Source: Colias croceus
Lineage: Eukaryota; Arthropoda; Insecta; Lepidoptera; Pieridae
DNA: 64,000 bases
Assembly (NCBI RefSeq): GCF_905220415.1
Contig: NC_059564.1
Coordinates: 5,654,501-5,718,500 of the forward strand
Direction of reading: 5' to 3'
This document shows positions 11,926 to 23,912 of the stretch, piece after piece. A program made the position numbers and the translations under genes. Within the stretch, counting starts at the first letter, position 1. The number at the start of each line of letters is the position of its first letter. The notes under the pieces were generated by a model, which ran no database searches, had not been told where the DNA came from, and saw only the letters and a list, made by a program, of their open reading frames with translations.

Positions 11926-12110
11926 CTAGCTTTCTTCCCGCGGCTTCGCTCGCTTTCTCTTAAACCTAAGAAATCATATACTAAAACCTTCCTTTATAAT
12001 CACTCTAACTATTAAAAAAACCGCATCAAAATCCGTTGCGTAATTTTAAACATTTAAGCATACAAAGGGATATAGGGTCGACAGAGAAAGTGACTTTGTT
12101 TTATAATAAG
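11926..12110 (-). mobile_element. Helitron-type repeat, family C
   Basis: Minus-strand copy ending in CTAG before T with the GC-rich end CCGCGGGAAGAAAG. It shares with the plus-strand copy at 31143-31324 the blocks AAAGTCGCTTTCTCTGTC-like and ACGCAACGGATTTTGATGCGG-like. No coding capacity. Confidence 0.65.
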
Positions 12111-13054
12111 TACCTAGTGATATTTAAATATATAACATGGCTTTGTCTGTATATTACATAATCTGTGGTGTGTATCAATTATCAAACAATTGCAAAGATT
12201 TGTACAATAATTATGTAGGTAGTACATAGTAACTAAATGCAATAATTAGACTTGTTTTAGAAGTGGCAAGCGATCGTCATATTATTTACCTTATTTATCT
12301 GTTCCGTGTTATTTACCATCGTCTCGGAAATTTCTATAGAGATCCCTCAAGAAACTGCTTTAGAAGATTTTTTTTTATTATTGTAAAATAAAGTAGTTAT
12401 GTACATGCTCTCTCAATAAAATTACCATTAAAAATAATACCTATATAAGTTTTGAATTGGGACTAATATAGTAAATTTTGACGTTTGCTCATATAATTTT
12501 ATAGAAAGAAAGAAAGAAAGAAATCATTTATTTCAACACACACAACTCACAAGTACATAATAAACATTACAAAGTACGAATTTAAAAAAAAATAAGAAAA
12601 AAATAAAGTAAAGTAAAACAAAATATTAATAAAACCATCAAAATATGTGAGGTTGCGTGCGCCAAAAAAGGATGCCTAGAATAATGGATGATATATAGGT
12701 ATCTATAACTCAAAAATTTGATATTTCTCTAAATACTTACATTGCATACTTACGACATTACATACTTTTGGGGCTATAATAAAATCAAATTCAGTAACGA
12801 AACAACTCGTAACATTACAATAAATATCTGTGGGGTACTGCTATCAGTTTAACATTATTTATTGATATCTTACCATTCCTTTTTATTCAATAGAACCCTG
12901 GGGTAAAAATTGTAAAAATATTTAAGTATAAAACTGTTCTCAGTGTGTGATGTGTCACACTAAAAATGCATTAGATACGAGGTTCGACGAATATTATTAG
13001 GTACCTACCACGATATTTTTTTTTCTTATTTAAATTATAATTAGTTACTATGTA
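12111..13054. other. Intergenic; AAAG microsatellite and probable LINE tail
   Basis: An AAAG simple repeat lies at 12502-12523, followed by ATCATTTATTTCAACACA. This resembles a minus-strand LINE 3' tail; a similar tail is seen near 18575. Otherwise unassigned. Confidence 0.4.
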
Positions 13055-13201
13055 CTAGGTTTCCGCCCGCGGCTTCGCCCGCGCAATCAAAGAAAAACCC
13101 GCATAGTTCCCGTTCCCGCGGGATTTCCAGGATTGCGTCATTTCCCGGGATAAAATGTAGCCTATGTCCTTTCTCGGGTATCAAAATATCTCCATACCAG
13201 T
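13055..13201 (-). mobile_element. Helitron-type repeat, family B variant, 5'-truncated
   Basis: The 3' end (minus strand) is intact with CCGCGGGCGGAAAC then CTAG. The inside reads like family B, with a GAGAAAGGACATAGGCTAC block also found at 33489-33731 and 40146-40332. The 5' part is lost. Confidence 0.65.
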
Positions 13202-14133
13202 CATTAAAAACAACGAAATATCAAACTACCCTCGATAGTATAATGAAATCAACCCCAAATGAAACATAGAGACAATAAAAATTATAACGACGTCACTCCA
13301 TTAACAAGTAGATATGATATTGTTAACATTAAATTTTGTTTTGTTAGTGACGATGTATTTGAGAGTTTTTAGACTACATTTAGACAGAGCTCTAGATGTC
13401 GGTTTGGTTTAATGCTCTAAGGTTTGAACATACGCACATCAACAAAGTCAAGGTATATTCTGTCAAGTACCTATCTAAAAATCTATGAAGAATTTTGCTA
13501 TGTAGTAAATGGAAGAATAATAGATTATTTTTAGATACAGTCCCTAATACAAAATAAAAACATTTCATGATTTTATTTAATTTTCATTGTTAATGTTAAT
13601 TTTTCTCTCCATGGTGGAAACTTGGATGATAAGGATTTTAATATAAAATAAAAAATCCCTCCAATTCTTGGTACACTAGAAAACCATAACCCTCATTCTA
13701 TAATAGTCGAGCAAAACAGTAATTTTTAAACAGGAACTTTATCGACTGCCTGATTTATATTTCATAAAATATATTAATAAATAATATGAATATGACTTAA
13801 TTACTTATAATAAAAGAGCAAAATAATATTGATCCTGCTCGATCAATTCTGTATATTCTTCAAAGTTTTCATAAACTGTATCATTTTTTTTCTATATTTG
13901 ACGTATATTTTTCGACTATACCAAATGCCCCCACCATACGCAACTGTTTCTTTTCCCAGCGTCTGGGGACAAATAACATTTGTTATTTTAACCATTAGCA
14001 ATTATTAATGTTTTAATCGCAGCTGTTAATGTTTTATCCGTGACGAGCGCAAAGGGAATATTGTGTTAAGAAAAGTATTTTTATACAAATTGTCATGGAA
14101 GATTGTCAATGTTCTTCAAGAGTTGCAATGTTG
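13202..14133. other. Intergenic, no gene seen
   Basis: AT-rich spacer with no feature I can support. Confidence 0.4.
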
Positions 14134-14515
14134 GTTGCTGTGCCGCGCGGTTTTACCCGCGTGGCTCCGCTCCTGTTGGTCTTAGCGTAATGATATATTA
14201 TAGCCTATACTATAGCCTTCCTCGATAAATGGGCTATCTAAAACCAAAAGAATTTTTCAAATCGGACCAGTAGTTCCTGAGATTAACGCGTTCAAACAAA
14301 CTCTACAGCTTTATAATATTACTAGCTGCGCTCCGCGGTTTCACCCCCGTGGCTTCACTCCTGTTGGTCTTAGCGTGATATTATATAGCCTAAAGCCTTC
14401 CTCGATAAATGGGCCACCTAACACCGAAATAATTTTTCAAAACGGACCATTAGTTCCTGATATTAGTGCGTTCAAACAAACAAACAAACTCTTCAGCTTT
14501 ATAATACTTAGTATA
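14134..14515 (-). mobile_element. Tandem pair of family A Helitron-type repeats
   Basis: Two family A copies lie head-to-tail on the minus strand, about 14322-14515 and 14134-14321. At the junction the 3' CTAGT of the first runs straight into TAATATTATAAAG of the second, so the second has lost its leading TCTATAC. This is either an end-on insertion or a tandem product of rolling-circle transposition. Confidence 0.65.
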
Positions 14516-16018
14516 GAATATAGATAGTATAGATTTAGGTGGATGAAAAAGAAACTTGTCTGAAGTAGGTAAGAGATTTTATTTCAATAATTCGGAAAAC
14601 TTACCCTTTATTTAATTTTACATACCTACATATATAGCGTCAGTTAAAAATTATATACTTACCTACTGACCAAAATAAAATTGAATACCTATATGTAATT
14701 GTATTTTTTTATTTTATCATGTAATATACCTAGTCTTTAAAGCTGTGAAAGTGTTGTTTGTTTATGTCTATAGGTACATATGTTTATGTAGAGCTATACA
14801 ATAGTAAAATAATTGAAAACGGTCGAGTACTTTTTGAGTTTCAGACAAAAATACAATTCCTCACTATAATATTAGTGCAGATAGTGAAGTTGCTACAAAA
14901 ATATCTTCCAATCAATCATTAGCAGACAAAGCAATATGACTTGCTAGTCGCGACTCCGTAACAATAAAAGTTCCCGCGAACAAAGGGGACAGACAGACAA
15001 ATTGTAGACAACTATTGTGACTATGTTGCAAGGAAAGAGCGGATAACCCCATTTCACAGTAAAATTCGACTAATCATTTTGGAAGCTCTTTTAAATCATC
15101 ATTTATGTATTTAGAAATTAGTCTCCTTTTATTTAGTTTGAAGTGAAAAGGAAAAGGATAAAACTTTGCAAATATTCATGTGATTATATACCTATACCAC
15201 ATGATTATTATAGTACTAATTTTTATACTCCCGAATATTGCGTACAAGTTGTTTGAATTGTTTTATTATTTATTACAAAAAAGAGCGGGTCAGAAGATTC
15301 AAAGACTGAAAAAATCGTCGCCTTACTGCGTGACGTGACGGTATTGCTATGACGCGACCATGAAATTTAATCTCAATTCGCCTAAAGAAATTTTTACTTA
15401 AAAAAATACTTATTTAGATAATAAACATACAGCCACCCTAACAACTATAGCTGTCAGATAGCGGAAGTGACGTCACGCCGGATCCTCCGCGCCGGAAGCT
15501 GCGTCATCTGTTCCCAGTAATGGTTCTTTCTTGAAGGCTTCAGTGAGTTCGCCGAATTGTTTTTATTTGTTACTAGAAAATGCCCGCGAATTCGTCTACT
15601 TAATGATTTTTGGCAAGCTTTTCCGTTAAAAGGTAGTTATTTTTTCCACTGTAAGTAGGTACTTGACAATGTATTTATGTATTTATTCCTCTATTGTACC
15701 AAAGGTTGTCTGGAAGAAATCGCTCTAAGCGATAAGACCGCCAATTGTACTTGTGTAAGTTACATTTTAAGTGTTTGTATTTCTTGTTTTGTTATCTTTA
15801 AGTGCAATAAAGTAATTTATCGTTAAATTTGTATGGACCAATTTATCGATTTATTTACGAACATATGAATATTTCTTAGTTCAACCAGAGCAAACAGACA
15901 CTAATAATTAAAATAAAGGCTTAATTAGATTTAATTTATTAATTAAAATTGTTTACCAAAAAGATGCTGTTAAGAAAATACACAAAATACATACACACCA
16001 CAATATGGTTTCTTCTTA
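14516..16018. other. Intergenic; MITE and LINE-tail fragments
   Basis: A fragment of the M2 MITE family is at about 15290-15405 (AATCGTCGCCTTACTGCGTG). About 15690-15840 looks like a LINE 3' UTR (GTTGTCTGGAAGAAATCGCT then AGCGATAAGACCGCC, ending with AATAAA near 15807). No host gene seen. Confidence 0.45.
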
Positions 16019-16198
16019 TCTATACTAATATTATAAAGCTGAAGAGTTTGTTTGTTTGAAAGCGCTAATCTCGGGAACTACTGGTCCGATTTGAAAAATT
16101 CTTTCGGTGTTAGATAGCCCATTTATCGAGGAAGGTTATAGGCTATATTATATCATTACGCTACGACCAACGGGAGTGAAACCACGCGGAGCAGCTAG
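16019..16198 (+). mobile_element. Helitron-type repeat, family A
   Basis: Starts TCTATACTAATATTATAAA after an A and ends GCAGCTAG before a T. It is slightly shortened near the 3' end relative to the copy at 7415-7619. Confidence 0.78.
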
Positions 16199-16906
16199 TC
16201 ATTAAATACATGCGTAAGTTTAAAAAGTACCTATTTAAAATAGTACAAGTATAATACTATCAAATTTTATCAGCAATGTTTGGTATAGCGACTTCATATT
16301 TATATAGAAAAACAATTAGCTCCACCAATACAAATTAGGGCTGCCACCAGAAACTTATTCTTTCCATCAGATCCAAATAATATATCAAAAAACCCAAGTC
16401 ACTGCAGTAGGTACTACAAAAGATTCTCAAAATGAAGTGTAACCCATAAATCAGAGCCCTCCGCTATGCCTCATTGAATATCCACATCTACATGTCTAAC
16501 ATGCGTGTATTTTTATAGATGTGCCGATAGGAATGTAATAAATATGGGGATAATACAATTGAGATATAAAATGTGTGATATTTCACTGATGTTATGTAAA
16601 AAATTAGAAATATAACTGAAAATATAATATAAGGAGTTTTTTTTATTGCCTGATAGGGAAGAGCTTGACCACGATCTCGCCTGATGGTAAGCTGAGATGT
16701 GGCCTAAGATGGAGCGCGCTTCCCTAGAAGGTATCCGTAGTTCCTTAATAAACCGTTATTTCCCAGAACGGTGGAAGATTCTTTATTATGCAAATTAATC
16801 TTTATTTTTTTGCTGTTGTTTTAATGCTACGTAATGATCCATTTCTACACCTTCAAACTCAAACTCAAACATTCATTTATTCAATTAGACTGTAGTAAGT
16901 ACTATT
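16199..16906. other. Intergenic; LINE tail
   Basis: No gene. A minus-strand LINE 3' tail (TTGAATGAATGTTTGAGTTT on that strand) lies at about 16853-16892, directly before the palindrome. Confidence 0.4.
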
Positions 16907-17042
16907 ATGATAAATATCTCCATAGATACTGCGCTTCCCGAATAGGTGGTAAATGTTAAAAATACTTAAGTAATAATTACTTAGGTATTTTTAACATTTA
17001 CCACCGATTCGGGAAGCAGTATCTATGGAGATATCTATCATA
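16907..17042. repeat. 136-bp near-perfect palindrome
   Basis: Two arms of about 67 bp, reverse complements with few mismatches, meet near 16974 with almost no spacer. The arms contain CATAGATACTGC, CTTCCCGAATAGGTGGTAAA and TTAAAAATACTTAAGTAAT. A further copy of the outer part of the arm follows at 17043-17059. The block CTACCACCGATTCGGAAAGC, close to the arm, also occurs inside the M1 MITE near 8328-8348, so the palindrome is probably transposon-derived. Confidence 0.75.
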
Positions 17043-18954
17043 TCTCCATAGATACTGCTACTACTGATCTATCATACTTCAACTATAGTTTACGTCTTGT
17101 ATTCATTATTAAAAACATCTGCGTGTTTTTATGTAGTAAAGTTAATAACATTTTTAACATAACCACAGTAAATAATAATAGGTAATTACTAGTAACTACA
17201 TGACCATAATTTAATACTGATTTTTTTATTATATCAATTCCATTTTCATAACTATGACTAATTTTTAATTTATTCATACGTTAATAGGTTTATTAGATAA
17301 CTGCGACAAGTACATACATAAGAAAATGTTGACTGTAAGTTGTAACTATTATCGATTTAGATCTGTCTACCCCCGTCGCTTGGCGCCCATTAAATCCCAA
17401 ACTTTCGATAAAATACTTTTAACTCGATTACTCCACCCCAAACTATTAAATTTGCGTTTGGCCAAATGCTGCAAACAGATAATTAAGTAAAATAGAATAT
17501 AAATATATATTACGATTCCAATCCGTTGATTTTAAAGGGGTCGGTGCCGACATCTTGAAAAGCATTTAATCTAATGATATATTTTAATAAAAAGGTAATA
17601 AAAAACTGTGTGCATTGTGACTGTGCTTACGTAAATCAAAATCGAATTCCTAATTCTAAAACATGTCTGGAGCTACGCTATCCATTGGTGAAAATAAGTG
17701 CAGTCGTTTTTGAGTTTATCACAGACAAACTGACAGTCGTAGGTACCTAAGTCGTAACGAAAGACTTTGTTTCATTTCGGAAAAAATGCTGTTTGTAATC
17801 AAATGTAAGTACCTAATTATTTCATTAATATTGTTCGCAAATCTAAAATAATAGAGTATGATTTATCTTTTCGAATAGGTTCTCAACTAATATTGCCCAA
17901 TACAAGTGAAGAAATTTAAATCTACATTCTGCTAAAGAAATTTGAATATTGAATTAAAAAAATATGCTTAAACGCGACTTTAGAGGGCTGAATAAAATCT
18001 CATATTTAATACCTACGTAACATTTTTATTGCACGCCTCATAAGCGAAGCGTTGAGGTGGGTACTACTGTCACTTCGCGCAAAACATGTGATTTTTCAAA
18101 CTTAAAATGTCTTTATGTATCGTATATTGCACTTGTAAGATAATACATACACACACATATTAAGAAAAAACACTATTTTTAACGTTCATGATATTTTTGA
18201 TGTCATTTTTGTTATTTAAACTAGTTAAAAAACAGTTTAAAAAAGTTCTGTCTTGGACGTCCGTGTGTCTGTATGTGCGGATCCTTTTTCTTGTTAACAC
18301 GATAGCGACCGAAATACTTTACTAATCGAGTCTTTTTTTTTCTCTTACGCTTGAGTATGCTCAGGAATAGAACCCTTTCATTTTTCAGGGTCTGATTCGA
18401 TGTGGTTTAATTGTTATTAAATAAACAAAAAAAAAAATATCGACTGTTCTCCATAATTTTAGTATATCTATTATCTATATATATATATTCTTTATTTTAT
18501 TTTATTTTTTTATATTTATAGTGTACTCAAAATTCACCATTATAAACTCGATACTTTATACTATAATTCTTTAATTCTTTAATTCTTTATTTTTCAACAC
18601 AAGTAATTTACAGGTATGTATACCCAAAACATTACAAGGCAGTTACTTAACTAAAATTACTATAAGCCAAGGTTTAAAAAAATAAGTTGGTAGTCAGTCC
18701 CTTAAACCTGCGCAGTTTCACATCTAGGTGGGGCCACAAGAAAAATAGCTTAATTATTACGGTACCGCTTTTTTCTTTACTTTTCCAACTGTTTTATTTT
18801 ATTTCTTTTTTATATTTATAGTGTACTCTTTATTAATAATCAATTTTATTGTAAAGGATGAGATTATGAGGCGTGCACTTTTGGATTTTCCAAACTATTT
18901 TTTTATATTAACATACTTAGTTAAAATCAGTCAATGTTTTAGCAATCGGATACC
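17043..18954. other. Intergenic; old repeat and LINE tail
   Basis: No gene supported. About 18020-18420 resembles an old repeat (GCACGCCTCATAAGCGAAGC). A minus-strand LINE-like tail at about 18560-18620 lies between two copies of TATATTTATAGTGTACTC (18511-18528 and 18811-18828), which may be a target duplication. Confidence 0.35.
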
Positions 18955-19441
18955 TATAATATCCCACCAAAAACATAAATGTAAAAATTGGAGCCGAGTT
19001 CAATCGTTGACTTAATTTGCCAAAAAAAGAAATGAGATCTAAATGTGTGCCAAGTTCTGCAGACAGTCCAGAAATTTATTTACAAAAATGTATTAAGTTC
19101 TTAGGTTGACTGAAAACTCAATTGTTTTATTTTCCCTTAGAGAACAATGTTTATTCCAAAATATAACTTTTTTAATTTGAATAATATAATTATTTTCACA
19201 AAGCAAACAACTAATGATCTATTGAACCCCATAATTTGATGAGGCTAGTTTTTAGAACCTCACAAAATATAAACAGTGTGTAAAACTAAAACCTAAGAAC
19301 TTAATACATCTTTGTAAATAAATTTCTGGACTGTCTGCAGAACTTGGCACACATTTAGATCTCATTTCTTTTTTTGGCAAATTAAGTCAACGATTGAACT
19401 CGGCTCCAATTTTTACATTTATGTTTTTGGTGGGATATCAT
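18955..19441. mobile_element. Long inverted repeat, probable MITE or fold-back element
   Basis: Left arm 18955 to about 19108 and right arm about 19290-19441 are reverse complements over roughly 150 bp, with a spacer of about 180 bp. Arm landmarks are ATCCCACCAAAAACATAAAT, GGAGCCGAGTTCAATCG, AGTTCTGCAGACAGTCCAG and TATTAAGTTCTTAGGTT. No transposase is seen. Confidence 0.7.
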
Positions 19442-22400
19442 TACTTTTTGTACAGAAAATTACTCTGCAAATTTGATTTACTTTATAAAATATATAATAT
19501 GTACTTTTTATATACGATTTTTTTTTCTTGCGGTTTCTCTGTATGGTTTGTTTAGTATTATTTTCTATATTTTCTTGTATGTTATGAATGTCAGCGCACA
19601 TTGCCCCGTCATTAAATGCAATTTTTTAAACTCGTTTTCTGTTTAAAAGATTACATGATTTTCTAAACATCCAGCGTGAATTTGTACACACACTATTACC
19701 AAGATGCAAAGATCGTTGTAGAAGAATCGTCGCCTTACTCCATGACGTTACGGTATTGCCATGACGCGATCTTGAAATTTTACTCTAAACGCGCCTAAAG
19801 ATGTTTCACTCATATTAATATTACGCAAATTAAATCATTTTACCTTCGACGAAGCCTTCTTCCATTACACCATTTATGGTAATTATTTTTGCATGCTTGT
19901 ATTGGCTAAACATGTTTGTGCTTTATTAATATAATTGTATCACCATTGAATACCATGTTTAAAGCAAAATAAAGATTTTATTTATTTATTTACACTGAAA
20001 TTAAAACTAAACTAAACACTCATAAATAAAGAATAAATAAATGTGAATATGTAAAATTATATATTATTTTTAACTGTATGAGCAATAAAGGCAATATTTT
20101 TATTACAATTTTCTTTTATTTTACGTTTAATAACAGTTTTGAATAAAGAAATCATGCAATCGAAGTAATCCGCCCTAGCGATACTAGCGCGAGTGAGTGT
20201 GATGTCAGAGGCGCTTCGAATCTACAGATGTTTCGTCTAAACTTCAATAATCTATATCTCAGTCATTTATTGATGGATTTCAAAATTTTTTTCGGCCACT
20301 GATTAGTTTTGATCTATTTTTTAAGACTAGTAAGGTGAATATACTATTTTCTTTTTTTTTAAACTTTTCCATTTTTCCATACAAACAAAATTTGTCATTG
20401 AAAAAAAAATTAAATACAAATAAATTCAGTATTTTCTGATTTTTTCCTTTGTACACTCACTATTACCTAGTTGATTACAAAATTTGAACTTTCTAGGTCA
20501 TCTGGAAGTAGGTTAGGTTTTGTATATGTCTATAAGTCAGTCAGTCTTAAAAATTGCGATTTTTGGATATTAATATTATCTACGCAACTGTTTAATCTGT
20601 ATTTATGAAATTTAAGGTTCTTGTTTATCTTGAGGTCCTCTTGATATGTACCAAATTTGGTTTATATAACTTAAATAGTTTTCGAGTTATAAGGGGGTGA
20701 AAAGTGGCTCGAAATGGTTCGTGTAAATATACACACGGCTGCTGCTCGCCAGTTCTCTTCGCTTGAACTCGGCTTAACACGCTGCCGCGTGTCTAGATAA
20801 TGTAGGTATTCCTATTACATACTGTTTTGAACGTACAAAAAACATTATCTTTCTTTGATATAGGTACCTAATTATTTATAGCTGTTGAAAAACGTTTACA
20901 ATTTAATTATCACTTGATTATGTCAAAAAAAAAACTAAGTTTTCTATTTGCTGATTGCTATCAATTTATACTAAAAGATTTTCTCGTTCCGTTTTCGACC
21001 GGAATCGGATGAAAATTTATCTAAATAGCTGCTCCGGCGGACGTTGTTCTTCACTATTGTCCCTTTTTCGTGCTTTCTCTCCATAAGAACCTTCCTTGTG
21101 TTATCAAAAACGTTAAAAAAAATTCCCAAATTTGTTTTCGTTCTAGAGGTTTACGCATAGCATCACATTTGGCGATTCATTTTTATTATAAAGATAGTCT
21201 AGGTCATTCACTGAGCAATAACTTTAATTACTTACATACTGGTAGAATTTTCAGAATTGAGTGCCTAGTGTGTATTAGGTATTTTCAAACGCTCTCGGGT
21301 TCGAATGCTGACGCGTGAATAAAAATTCTACCCTAGTTTTATTACAGACAATAACCATATATCTTAAATTAGAAGATCTAAGTCCATCTGTAGATCAAAT
21401 TACGATAAAGATCCAGTTACCATACAGGGAGAGATGTTAATTGGGGTGAAAAACACCCCAAATGCCTGGTCAGTTTGCAACTCGATTGTGATCTTAATGG
21501 TAGCTGTTAAATTGTGGTAATTTTAATATATTAATGAGATTAATAATATTATTTTCCGGAACAATATTGAACCATCTTCCACGATCTTAAATAAACTTTT
21601 CTACTGTACCTACCTACCTATGAAGTGGAAGCTAAGTATTGACCGAAATAATTTACCAATAGCTGATATACTATCAAATGAGAGATGTAAAAATAGAGAA
21701 ACAGAAAGTTAAAAACCACAAATGAAATTTAGACGTAAATAAAATCCTCCTCCGTACCATTTCCACCCACAAGCACAGTAGGTATTAAATAATTATGACG
21801 TAACCAATAGCTCTCTGCTATAACCTAAAGCTAGCTATAACACAATTATGTGCCACCTTACAAGTACCTACACAAAATAACAAAGAAGCAGACATGCATT
21901 GTAAATCGTAATGCATGTCTGCGTAAGAAATTGAAACCTACACGAACTCTCACGTCAAAACCCTTTTACGCCCTTTTAACAAAAATTAGAGACAATACGT
22001 TGACAATACGTAATAGACCATAGACAAAAGATGCACTTAGTACAAATTATACATCAGTGTCAATTTTACACTAAAATAAACACATGAAGGCTTTAAAATA
22101 TCACGGGGTGAAAAGCAAAATGGCCGACAGCAGCCCACCTGTAGATCTCGCCTCTGATTGGTCGATACGGCCCCTACCTTTGACTTTAAACTTTCCATTT
22201 ACCTTGGTATATAGACTATGTTCCTAGAATTTTCCTTGAGAGGTAAATAGAGAATGATATTGTAAAGGAAGGAACCTTGTTAAGTTTCTGGATTGTAGAC
22301 AGGTACTTATGTAACGACGCGGACGCTACAAGAGTCTAGACTCTATGTTGATTTGATCATTCTATAAACAATTACCTAGGTAGGTACCTACTAGTTATAA

Positions 22401-22529
22401 AAAGCTTATAAAATACATACCTAATATTGTTCCTAACTACTCAGTACTTATCAGTATGTTTTAGTTTATATGTGTTTTGTTAATTAATATTAAATTATAA
22501 TGTAGTACCTACCTAAGACTTATGACTTA
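19442..22529. other. Intergenic; repeat fragments
   Basis: No gene supported. An M2 MITE fragment lies at about 19700-19815. A LINE-like tail ends at about 19993 with ATAAAGATTTTATTTATTT. A moderately GC-rich unclassified stretch covers about 20160-20790. A perfect hairpin, GCAGACATGCATT / AATGCATGTCTGC with a 9-base loop, sits at 21891-21925. Confidence 0.4.
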
Positions 22530-22745
22530 CTAGCTGTTCCCCGCGGTTTCACCCGCAATTGCTCCGCTCCTGTTCGTCTTAGCTTGATGATATATAATTA
22601 TATAGCCTATAGCCTTCATCAATAAATGGGCTATCTAACACCGAAATAATTTTTCAAATCGGACTAGTAGGTAGGTACCTAGTTCCCGAGATTAGCGCGT
22701 TCCAACAAAGAAACTCTTCAGCTTTATAATATTAGTACATATAGA
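22530..22745 (-). mobile_element. Helitron-type repeat, family A
   Basis: Minus-strand copy running from TCTATATGTACTAATATTAT to CTAG, with A and T flanks. It carries a short extra GGTAGGTACC insertion at about 22668-22680. Confidence 0.72.
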
Positions 22746-22940
22746 TGACTTATTATTGACCCACGAAAAACCCGCGGGTAAATCAAGCATTTCTATATAT
22801 CTCATATTTATATACAAAGTAAGCTACATCACTGTAAATAATCAACAAAATTCGTTCAGAGGTCACATAGGAATGAAAAATAGGTAGCTTTTAACTCATG
22901 AAAAATTCTTAAAATCGTCTAACTACCTTTTTTTTTTTTA

Positions 22941-23095
22941 GTGGGGAAATCTTGCATAGATACCCACGGCCTCCGGGGAAGAGGCCGTGGGTTATGTCGG
23001 ATTCCTACCGACCAAAACCCCACTGTGTTCCGTCAAGCCGCATCAGCGACAGGGCCACGGGTATGTGTAGAATTCATCCGTGACCCATCGTCTAA
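22941..23095. repeat. GC-rich unclassified repeat with hairpin
   Basis: A sharply GC-richer island in AT-rich surroundings. It has a hairpin whose arms are ACCCACGGCCTC and GAGGCCGTGGGT around CGGGGAA (about 22962-22992), followed by TCGGATTCCTACCGACC and a second partial copy of the CACGGGTATGTG motif. A 63-codon open frame crosses it but has no recognisable domain. I take it for a repeat fragment. Confidence 0.45.
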
Positions 23096-23589
23096 CTACC
23101 TAGCTAGCAAAAATAAAAGCCCTATAGTTTAACATGAAATATGTTATAGGCCGAAATAGAAATGCATGTTCGTAAATAAACCTAACAAAGACGTATAGAT
23201 AGGTGGGTAAGTACTACCACTATCACAAGCAACCCCAACCCATACTTTGCACAATAAAATATAGGTATGAAACAATCCGCATTGCACTATTCCCCATAGC
23301 AACTGATTTAACAAAATTAGGCACTTTTATTCCTCGCCAGACCCTTAATCCTTATCAACAATATTAAGCGCAAGCAAAACTTTTGTGATAAACATAAATC
23401 TATTATAATAGGCTCTATACGGAAGCTGAAACTGCGTCGCGTCGCCCGTCTGTCTGGCGCCTTAGTTACAGTGAATACACATTTTGATATTAAAGGATTT
23501 AATTTTCCACTTCACATTTCTCTTAGCGCTACAGTTTCGTGCCGCATATAGTACCTACCTATCGCCGTGATATACATTTTGAAGTGAAA

Positions 23590-23705
23590 CTGCTTTAGGC
23601 GCGTTGAGAGTCACGTCATGGAGTAAGGCGACGATTTTGGATATCTTTGACTCTTGCCAAAGAAGTTTCACTTCTACACGTGTGCTCGGCACACACGTTC
23701 TTTTT
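23590..23705 (-). mobile_element. M2-family MITE copy
   Basis: Contains GTCATGGAGTAAGGCGACGA and CCAAAGAAGTTTCACTTC followed by ACACGTGTGCTCGGCACACA. Related copies lie at about 15290-15405, 19700-19815, 46914-47045 and 56013-56152. No coding capacity. Confidence 0.6.
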
Positions 23706-23829
23706 TTTTGGTTTAAATTACATCGCGATACATGCAGTGAACAGTGATGAGTGAACAGTTACAAATGTTAGGAGAGTACAATAAAAGCTTAAAAAATCAT
23801 TAGAAATTATTTATTGCGATATGCCAATA

Positions 23830-23912
23830 GTCGTAGAACAAATGTTGTTACTTATGATGTTAGCTATCTTGTCCTGCGAGGTTGCTGGTGTTTTACAAGT
23901 AACCCTGTATAA
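23830..23912. mobile_element. Solo MITE terminus (TACAGGGTT family)
   Basis: 83 bp almost identical to the right arm at 51595-51677, with TGTCCTGCGAGGTTGCTGG and ending AACCCTGTATAA. Only one terminus is present here. Confidence 0.6.

Noticed and set aside
22941..23132. Small Gly/Arg-rich protein gene
   Set aside because: The 63-codon frame is created by a GC-rich repeat with a hairpin; no splice or domain support.
23830..23912. A third reductase-related fragment because it matches 51595-51677 in reductase 2
   Set aside because: The match is to an intronic MITE terminus, not to coding sequence.
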